Assembly (NCBI GenBank): GCA_018371275.1
Contig: JAHALF010000025.1
Location: forward strand, 1-10,718
DNA: 10,718 bases
Source of the DNA: Clostridiales bacterium
Lineage (GTDB): Bacteria; Bacillota; Clostridia; Lachnospirales; CAG-274
Reading direction: 5' to 3'
The notes below the pieces were generated by a model, which made no database searches, was not told the origin of the DNA, and was given only the letters and a program-made list of their open reading frames with translations. The position numbers and the translations under genes are program-made. Below, one piece after another: positions 6,125-10,718 of the stretch. The stretch's first letter is position 1, and the number at the start of each line of letters is the position of its first letter.

Positions 6125-6541
6125 AGGTGTTTATGGAAGAAAGTGGATTGTAAAGTTACTTTTAAATATTATGTTAATAACAAATAGTTAAAAATATTTT
6201 AAATAAAGTAAGTAAAATATAATATTAACATATCTAAAATATAGGGGAAAATAAATGTAGGTAACTAAAATCTATGTCTTAAATAAAGATATTGAGAAGT
6301 TAAATAAATTAATAATAAATAACAATAATAGTTGAGAATTAAAAAGGCTTGTATACCTGTAAAATATGGTTTTACAAGCTTTTTGTCTGTTTTAATATTA
6401 AAATTTATAGTGATATATGATAAACGTTTAATAAAACCGAAAAAAGATAGAGTAATATGATATTTACTATTTTAGCAAAAGTTCTAATTTATATATACTA
6501 AAATAATAGACAAATTGTTAATTAAATTATAATAAAAAATA
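6125..6541 (+). other. Non-coding stretch between the two spike units
   Basis: No gene is supported. Directly behind the first spike gene AAAGGTG (6123-6129) is followed by a tiny frame, ATG GAA GAA AGT GGA TTG TAA at 6133-6153. It may be the stump of a lost third gene of this unit or mere chance. The rest is AT-rich with many stops, apart from the hairpin at 6341-6385. Confidence 0.5.
6341..6390 (+). terminator. Hairpin terminator after the first spike unit
   Basis: AAAAAG-G-CTTGTA at 6341-6353 pairs with TACAAGCTTTTT at 6373-6384 (one bulged G), and TGTAAAA/TTTTACA can form an alternative inner stem. A T-rich run follows (TTTTTGTCTGTTTT). The arms also give a T-run on the other strand, so it could act in both directions. 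It lies about 220 bases behind the spike gene and 150 bases before the next promoter candidate. Confidence 0.6.
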
Positions 6542-6570
6542 TTGACAAAATAACCCAAAATAGATAATAA
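6542..6570 (+). promoter_or_regulatory. Promoter candidate of the second spike operon
   Basis: A perfect TTGACA (6542-6547) is followed 17 bases later by TAATAA (6565-6570); GATAAT at 6563-6568 is an alternative with a 15-base spacer. This is the best sigma-A-like promoter in the window and lies about 60 bases upstream of the first gene of the tight downstream operon, behind the terminator. Confidence 0.5.
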
Positions 6571-6612
6571 TATTATAAAAGGGAAATATATTACTATATA
6601 TTTATAAAGAAT

Positions 6613-6618
6613 GGGGTG
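6613..6618 (+). promoter_or_regulatory. Ribosome binding site that sets the start at 6628
   Basis: GGGGTG lies 9 bases before ATG 6628. The in-frame GTG at 6616 is part of this ribosome site and so is not the start. Confidence 0.6.
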
Positions 6619-6627
6619 TATTTTATT

Positions 6628-7221
6628 ATGAAAGAAGAAAAATATTTAGATGAAACAATACTTGAGATTAAAAGACAAAAAGATAAAGAAGAAAATATTA
6701 ACATAGAAGAGGGTGTATATATAAAAAATGAGTATGTAGAGTTTGAGGAAATAAAATTATTTGATGAAAGCATGGGTATACTTTTACCTAAAAGTTTTAT
6801 AGATTTACCAGATACTATGAAAAAAATAAAATATCCATCAGAACAAAGACCACAGATAATAAAAACTAGTTTAGATACATCAGTAAATTTTGGATTTAGC
6901 TTATTACCATTACCAATAAGAAATGAACAGACAAAAGATGCAATAAAACAGTTTAAAATAGTATTAAAAAAAGTTAATCCATCTTATGTTTTTTATGATT
7001 TAAAAGAGGAAAAAATAGGGAAAAAAACAATTAGTTGGTTTGATTTCAAAAGTTATGGGGTTGATTTTCCTATGTATAACATAATGTATATAATACCAAT
7101 AAGAAATAAAGTTATGCACGGAATATTTAATTGCTTATATAAAGATATAGATGAATGGAAAGATTACGCATTTCAAGTAATAAAAACAATAAAAGAAAAT
7201 GAAGAAGAAAACCAAAAATAA
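6628..7221 (+). CDS. Hypothetical protein, possible DcrB/Eag-type effector chaperone
   Basis: A 197-residue cytosolic protein, first gene of the second spike operon. Residues 1-45 are charged and probably flexible. The folded part starts with GILLPKSFIDLP (50-61), continues with KYPSEQRPQIIKTS (68-81), NFGFSLLPL (88-96), a helix, KKTISWFDFKS (132-142), YNIMYIIPIRNKVMHGIFNC (150-169) and a closing helix with W177. This order, an opening LP turn, a sheet, and a final strand-FNC-helix, resembles the small alpha/beta fold of DcrB/PsbP/DUF1795 proteins. DUF1795 (Eag) proteins are chaperones that shield hydrophobic pre-toxin segments of type VI effectors until they are loaded on VgrG. The neighbouring VgrG gene and the hydrophobic pre-toxin domains in this window make such a role plausible, but the family link is my inference from pattern and context. 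Other options are an assembly factor or a structural accessory protein. Confidence 0.5.
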   Translation: MKEEKYLDETILEIKRQKDKEENINIEEGVYIKNEYVEFEEIKLFDESMGILLPKSFIDLPDTMKKIKYPSEQRPQIIKTSLDTSVNFGFSLLPLPIRNEQTKDAIKQFKIVLKKVNPSYVFYDLKEEKIGKKTISWFDFKSYGVDFPMYNIMYIIPIRNKVMHGIFNCLYKDIDEWKDYAFQVIKTIKENEEENQK

Positions 7222-7238
7222 TAATTTTAATATTTAAT

Positions 7239-7246
7239 AAGGGTGA
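7239..7246 (+). promoter_or_regulatory. Ribosome binding site that sets the start at 7252
   Basis: AAGGGTGA precedes ATG 7252 by 5 bases. The in-frame GTG 7243 falls inside this site and is rejected as a start. Confidence 0.6.
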
Positions 7247-7251
7247 TATTT

Positions 7252-8679
7252 ATGAGAGAACAAAATATAGTAATAAAACCATTTAAATTTACAAATTTAT
7301 TAAGTATAGAAGGTAAGTTAGAAGAAAATAAACATGGAGAATTAAAGGCATCAATGTATATACAAGAAGAAGATGCTAAAGAGTATTTAGAATTAGGGCT
7401 AAAAGATTTATGGGTTGAAGTATTGTTATTGGAAGAAAATAAAGAAGAAGAAATATTATTTTGTGGACTTTTAACACAATTAAATATATATTATGAAAAT
7501 ACACTTTGCAAAATGGATATAGAATTAAAAACAGGAAGTTATTTAATGGATTTAGAAATACATACAAGAACATTTCAAAGTGGTGGTTTGCTGTATAAAA
7601 ATTTATTAGAAGTATGTAAAGATAGATATGATGATAGTAACTTTATAATGACAGTAGGAACTGGAGAGAGCATAAATAAGTTTATATTACAATACAAAGA
7701 AACAGACTGGAGTTTTATAAAAAGATTGGCAAGTCATTTTGAAAGTGTATTATTTCCAGAGTATAAAGTAAAAGGAAGTAGGTACTATTTTGGAGTGCCA
7801 AATTATTCAAAGGAATATGAATTTATAGAAAAAACATATTCAATAAAAAAAGATTTTAAAGAATATGGAGAAAAAACAGGAAAAGGATTAAAAGGAGTTT
7901 TTGAAAAAGATTATACTTATTATATAGTAAAGTCAAGGGAAGTTTATAGACTAGCAGATATATTTAAAGTAATGGGGAATAAACTATATATAAGTAAAAT
8001 AGAAACAATATTTGATGGAAGTGAATTATATCATATGTATTATATGAAATCTAAAAATGGATTTAAAGTACCAAAAGATTATAGTATAAATTTATTAGGG
8101 GCATCATTAGAAGCTAATATAACAAATGTAAAAAGTGATGTAGTACAAATTGAAGTATTGGAAGATGAAAATAAAGGAAAGTGTGGAGCAAGATGGTTTC
8201 CATACTCTACAGTATATTCAACACCAGATGGGACGGGTTGGTATTCAATGCCAGAAATAAATGATAGAGTGAGGCTATATATGCCAACAGAAGATGAAGC
8301 ACAGGCATATGTAATAAGTTCAACTCATTTAGAAGTAAAAGAAGAAAATAAAAATAAAGATATAGGGGATAACAGAAGGGTAAATCCAGACTATAAATCT
8401 ATAATGAATAAACAGGGAAAAGAAGTATTGTTTACACCAAATACACTATTAATAACAAACAATAAAGGAATGTCGATAGAAATAGTAGATGAAGAAGGTA
8501 TAAAAATAATAAGTGATAAAGCAATAACAATAAAGGCAAAAGAGGATATAACAATAGCTAGTGCAACTAAAGAAATAGAAATATTAGCGCCAAATAATAT
8601 AAATATGACTCAAGAAGACAATAATTTACGTTTAGAAAATAATTCATATACACAAGGGGCAAAAGTAGAAGTAAATTAA
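7252..8679 (+). CDS. VgrG/gpD-like spike protein, second copy
   Basis: A 475-residue paralogue of the spike protein at 4688-6124, of nearly equal length. The hub signature KFILQYKETDWSFIKRLASH (from residue 143) and the OB-fold signature GTGWYSMPEINDRVRLYMPT (from residue 327) sit at matching positions, while most of the remaining sequence differs. The C-terminus again consists of short alternating strands (GIKIISDKAITIKAKEDITI, then EIEILAPNNINMTQ), consistent with a beta-needle, and ends in an Asn-rich tail without a toxin domain. It would form the trimer under the large DUF4280 protein encoded three genes downstream. It is preceded 30 bases upstream by the chaperone-like gene and followed 15 bases downstream by an unknown gene. 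The divergence between the two copies suggests that each has its own tip and cargo instead of being interchangeable. Confidence 0.88.
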   Translation: MREQNIVIKPFKFTNLLSIEGKLEENKHGELKASMYIQEEDAKEYLELGLKDLWVEVLLLEENKEEEILFCGLLTQLNIYYENTLCKMDIELKTGSYLMDLEIHTRTFQSGGLLYKNLLEVCKDRYDDSNFIMTVGTGESINKFILQYKETDWSFIKRLASHFESVLFPEYKVKGSRYYFGVPNYSKEYEFIEKTYSIKKDFKEYGEKTGKGLKGVFEKDYTYYIVKSREVYRLADIFKVMGNKLYISKIETIFDGSELYHMYYMKSKNGFKVPKDYSINLLGASLEANITNVKSDVVQIEVLEDENKGKCGARWFPYSTVYSTPDGTGWYSMPEINDRVRLYMPTEDEAQAYVISSTHLEVKEENKNKDIGDNRRVNPDYKSIMNKQGKEVLFTPNTLLITNNKGMSIEIVDEEGIKIISDKAITIKAKEDITIASATKEIEILAPNNINMTQEDNNLRLENNSYTQGAKVEVN

Positions 8680-8685
8680 AGGAGG
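8678..8685 (+). promoter_or_regulatory. Strong ribosome binding site before a TTG start
   Basis: AAAGGAGG overlaps the stop of the second spike gene and lies 9 bases before TTG 8695. A second AAAGGAG at 8686-8692 is too near to act on this start. No ATG fits as well, so TTG is chosen. Confidence 0.5.
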
Positions 8686-8694
8686 AAAGGAGAA

Positions 8695-9258
8695 TTGAGT
8701 AGGATAGAAAAGATACTTGAAATATTAAGATTACCAATAGAAGATAAAATAAAGGGGAAAGCATTAGAAATAAATAACAAAATAGAAGAAGAAAAAGACA
8801 ATATAAAAATAAAATTTTTAGAAAAAATTGAATTGTTATTAGAAAAAGTATTTAATGATAATAAAAAAGTAAGATACATATTAATATCACCATTAAATAG
8901 TTCTATAATAACAGAAAGTTATGATATCCAAATAGCAATATATACAAATGAATTTTATTTTCAAAAAGAAGAATATATAGACTATTATAAAATGCCACTA
9001 ATATTTGAAAAAATAGAAGAAGAAATGAAAGATATTGAAAAAATAATAGAAAAAAATTTTACAAGAGTTGAAAAATATGAAATAAAAGAAATTAAATATA
9101 GATATATTAAAGAGCATAATATATTAATAATTCTATTTGTAAACTATCTTATAAAATATATAAGAGAGATAAACATTTTACAGGAGGTAAAGGAAGATAA
9201 ACTAGATATATTATATGGGGAATATATGGATAAAAATATAAGTTTATTAAAAATATAA
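8695..9258 (+). CDS. Hypothetical protein with helical N-terminus in the spike operon
   Basis: A 187-residue protein starting at TTG 8695. I do not recognise the family. Residues 1-55 are highly charged and predicted helical with a heptad look (EINNKIEEEKDNIKIKFLEK). A core follows with RYILISPLNSSIITES and YDIQIAIYTNEFYF, another charged helix pair, and a hydrophobic strand (NILIILFVNYLIKYI) that is probably buried and not membrane-spanning. There is no signal peptide. It sits between the second VgrG and the Imm11-like gene with spacings of 15 and 13 bases, so it belongs to the same transcript and presumably works with this spike, as loading factor, adaptor or structural accessory. No cysteines or catalytic motif stand out. 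Confidence 0.7.
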   Translation: MSRIEKILEILRLPIEDKIKGKALEINNKIEEEKDNIKIKFLEKIELLLEKVFNDNKKVRYILISPLNSSIITESYDIQIAIYTNEFYFQKEEYIDYYKMPLIFEKIEEEMKDIEKIIEKNFTRVEKYEIKEIKYRYIKEHNILIILFVNYLIKYIREINILQEVKEDKLDILYGEYMDKNISLLKI

Positions 9259-9271
9259 AGAAGGTGAATAA

Positions 9272-9784
9272 ATGAAATATTTTTTAATAAGCAAAGATGA
9301 AATTTTTAATAGGGCACCAGATATAATAAACTGGTATGAAGATGAAAGGCTTATAAATGAGAAAAATTTAAATTTATTAGAAAATAGAAAAATATTAAAA
9401 ATAAGAAATGAAGAAAATATAATATGGACAGATATAATAAGTAATCCTAATTTTTTTGTAAGTGAAAAAGTAAAGGAAGTAATAAATAAATATGATAACA
9501 AAATAAAATTTAAACAAATAATATTATTAGATATAATAGGAGCAAAAGCAGAAGTATATTATTTACCAATTTTAAAGTTTATAAAATGTTTAAGCGAGGA
9601 AAGTGAAATATTTGGAAATAAGATAAAAAAATGTGTAATAAAAAAAGAAATAATAAAGGATGAAAAAATATTTAGAATAGGAGATGTAAATAAAAGATAT
9701 ATAGTAGCAAGACTAGATTTAGTTGAAAGTATATTAAGAAGAGGTGCAAGAGGACTACATTTAGAAAGAGTAGAAGTTATATAA
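9272..9784 (+). CDS. Imm11/DUF1629-like protein in the spike operon
   Basis: A 170-residue cytosolic protein with ribosome site AAGGTGA (9261-9267) and ATG start. The sequence fits the general plan of Imm11 (DUF1629) proteins: a N-terminal part with WTDIISNPNFFVSEKVKEV (52-70), where a FxVS-(E/D)-x-(V/L)-K element is typical; a middle strand with AEVYYLPI; and a C-terminal part with IFRIGDVNKRYIVARLDLVE (133-152), followed by SILRRGARGLHLERVEV. Imm11 was described as an immunity family, but relatives also occur beside VgrG and PAAR genes. Here the gene stands in front of the DUF4280 gene instead of behind a toxin. So it may act as an adaptor or chaperone for that protein, or as its immunity protein. 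The family match is by eye and tentative. Confidence 0.55.
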   Translation: MKYFLISKDEIFNRAPDIINWYEDERLINEKNLNLLENRKILKIRNEENIIWTDIISNPNFFVSEKVKEVINKYDNKIKFKQIILLDIIGAKAEVYYLPILKFIKCLSEESEIFGNKIKKCVIKKEIIKDEKIFRIGDVNKRYIVARLDLVESILRRGARGLHLERVEVI

Positions 9785-9791
9785 GGAGGTG
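9783..9791 (+). promoter_or_regulatory. Near-perfect ribosome binding site of the large DUF4280 gene
   Basis: AAGGAGGTG overlaps the TAA of the previous gene and lies 5 bases before GTG 9797. This fixes the start and explains efficient use of a non-ATG codon. Confidence 0.7.
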
Positions 9792-9796
9792 TAAAA

Positions 9797-10718
9797 GTGG
9801 GTTGGATAGAAGAAAGTGAAGAGTATTTGAATTATACAGAAAGTGAAATGGAGGAGAATCTTTTAGAAAAAAAAGAAGAAATGGACAAGCTAATGAAAGA
9901 AGATTATATAAATAATTTGAGTGAATTAGCAAAAGAGGAAAGTAATTTATCTGAAGAAGATATGAAAAAAATGGAAGAGTACATAGAAGAGAACTATGAA
10001 GAACTTATACCAGAACAATACGTAGTAAGAGGAGCAACATTAAAATGTACATGTGGAAGCCATGAGAGGAAATTAGATATGTTAAAAGATCATGCAGTAT
10101 ATGTAGAAAGCTTTCCAATGGTGCATGAGTTAGATAAAGAGCTAGAAGAAAATATAAAATATTTTGGAGTATGTAGTTCAGGAAGTCCGTTATTAAATAG
10201 TGAAAGTGTAAAACTAGTAAAAATAAGCTATGATGAAGAAGGTAATGAAATAAAACAGACAGTAAAAGGAACAAAATGTCAGCCATATATAATAGGAAAC
10301 TGGAGAGATACAAAGGAAAACGTAAGGATAGTAGATAATGGAGATAAAGATGGTTTTGATAAATTTAGAGATCCAGAAGATGAAAATAAAGGGTATAGGG
10401 CAGTAACAACAAAATCCTTTTTAATATGTAGACACGGAGGAATAATAGAACCATTAGATTCAGGGCAAGTAATGATTGAAAGTGAAGAAAATAATCAAGA
10501 AAATACTGAAGTAGAAGAAACACAAAACGAGAATTTGCTTGAACAAGCAATTCCATTTATTACTGGAATAGGTGTAGGAGCATTTGTTGAAAATGGTATT
10601 TCAAGAAAAAAAGGTAGGGGAAAAGGTAAAAAGTATAAGGCAAAAAGAGATGTACCCAAATTAGCGAATAAAACATATAAGAAAAATTATAGTATTGAAA
10701 CTAAAAGAAAAAATAATA
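9797..10718 (+). CDS. DUF4280 PAAR-like protein with C-terminal extension (3' partial), probable evolved effector
   Basis: The frame from GTG 9797 stays open to the window end (307 residues seen). Residues 1-74 are very acidic and helical. Residues 75-225 form the DUF4280 domain: YVVRGATLKCTCGS at 75-88, NIKYFGVCSS, KCQPYIIGNW and TTKSFLICRHGGIIEPLDSG with Cys211, the hallmark end of the domain. DUF4280 proteins are PAAR-like tips of contractile spikes. After an Asn/Glu-rich linker comes a Gly-rich hydrophobic piece (AIPFITGIGVGAFVENGI) and then a strongly basic segment (SRKKGRGKGKKYKAKRD). The basic part recalls the Lys-rich start of the endonuclease toxin at 1423, so this gene probably continues into a pre-toxin domain and toxic tip beyond the window. 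The nearby VgrG copy should be its carrier. The extension's activity cannot be read here. Confidence 0.82.
   Translation, partial: MGWIEESEEYLNYTESEMEENLLEKKEEMDKLMKEDYINNLSELAKEESNLSEEDMKKMEEYIEENYEELIPEQYVVRGATLKCTCGSHERKLDMLKDHAVYVESFPMVHELDKELEENIKYFGVCSSGSPLLNSESVKLVKISYDEEGNEIKQTVKGTKCQPYIIGNWRDTKENVRIVDNGDKDGFDKFRDPEDENKGYRAVTTKSFLICRHGGIIEPLDSGQVMIESEENNQENTEVEETQNENLLEQAIPFITGIGVGAFVENGISRKKGRGKGKKYKAKRDVPKLANKTYKKNYSIETKRKNN

Noticed and set aside
9121..9165. Transmembrane helix in the unknown operon protein
   Set aside because: The hydrophobic run is short, contains polar and charged flanks, and fits a buried beta strand in an otherwise soluble, highly charged protein.
10005..10556. 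Minus-strand open frames near the right end, apparently membrane proteins
   Set aside because: They lie opposite the open DUF4280 frame and are antisense of acidic and lysine codons, which always yields Leu/Phe-rich translations.

Overview
The window comes from a very AT-rich, low-GC Gram-positive bacterium, most likely a Clostridium or a close relative. Evidence for this is the heavy use of ATA, AGA, AAA and TTA codons, strong AAGGAGG-type ribosome binding sites, and use of GTG and TTG as well as ATG starts. All convincing genes lie on the + strand. The genus assignment is an inference from composition only.

Left part (1-4104): a polymorphic-toxin cassette region. It opens inside a toxin gene whose hydrophobic pre-toxin domain is cut short by a probable one-base frameshift. 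Next is a translationally coupled putative immunity gene (326-901), then a decayed C-terminal toxin module with two in-frame stops (901-1383). An intact toxin gene follows (1423-3069): lysine-rich N-terminus, the same pre-toxin domain, and a C-terminal DNA/RNA non-specific endonuclease. Its likely immunity gene (YezG/DUF600-like, 3086-3541) is immediately downstream. Beyond that are relics, including a SUKH/SMI1-KNR4-type immunity pseudogene (3781-4104). The pre-toxin segments at 1-234 and 2014-2247 are direct repeats of about 87% identity by my manual alignment, which could serve as recombination arms for swapping toxin modules.

Middle part (4342-6124): a two-gene spike unit, with a free-standing DUF4280 PAAR-like tip protein followed 10 bases later by a VgrG/gpD-like spike protein. 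A 500-base non-coding stretch with a hairpin terminator and a good promoter candidate separates it from the next unit.

Right part (6628-10718, running off the end): a tight operon with gaps of 12 to 30 bases. It holds a possible DcrB/Eag-type chaperone, a second VgrG-like spike protein, an unknown coiled-coil-rich protein, a protein resembling the Imm11/DUF1629 family, and a second, larger DUF4280 protein. The last has an acidic N-terminus and a C-terminal extension that becomes hydrophobic and then lysine-rich, so it is probably the start of an effector fused to the tip domain.

Taken together, this looks like the spike-and-cargo end of a contractile injection (type VI-like or phage-tail-like) system in a Gram-positive host. 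Two VgrG/PAAR-like sets lie beside a toxin/immunity reservoir. No sheath, tube, baseplate wedge or ATPase gene is visible here, so the machine itself must be encoded elsewhere if it exists.
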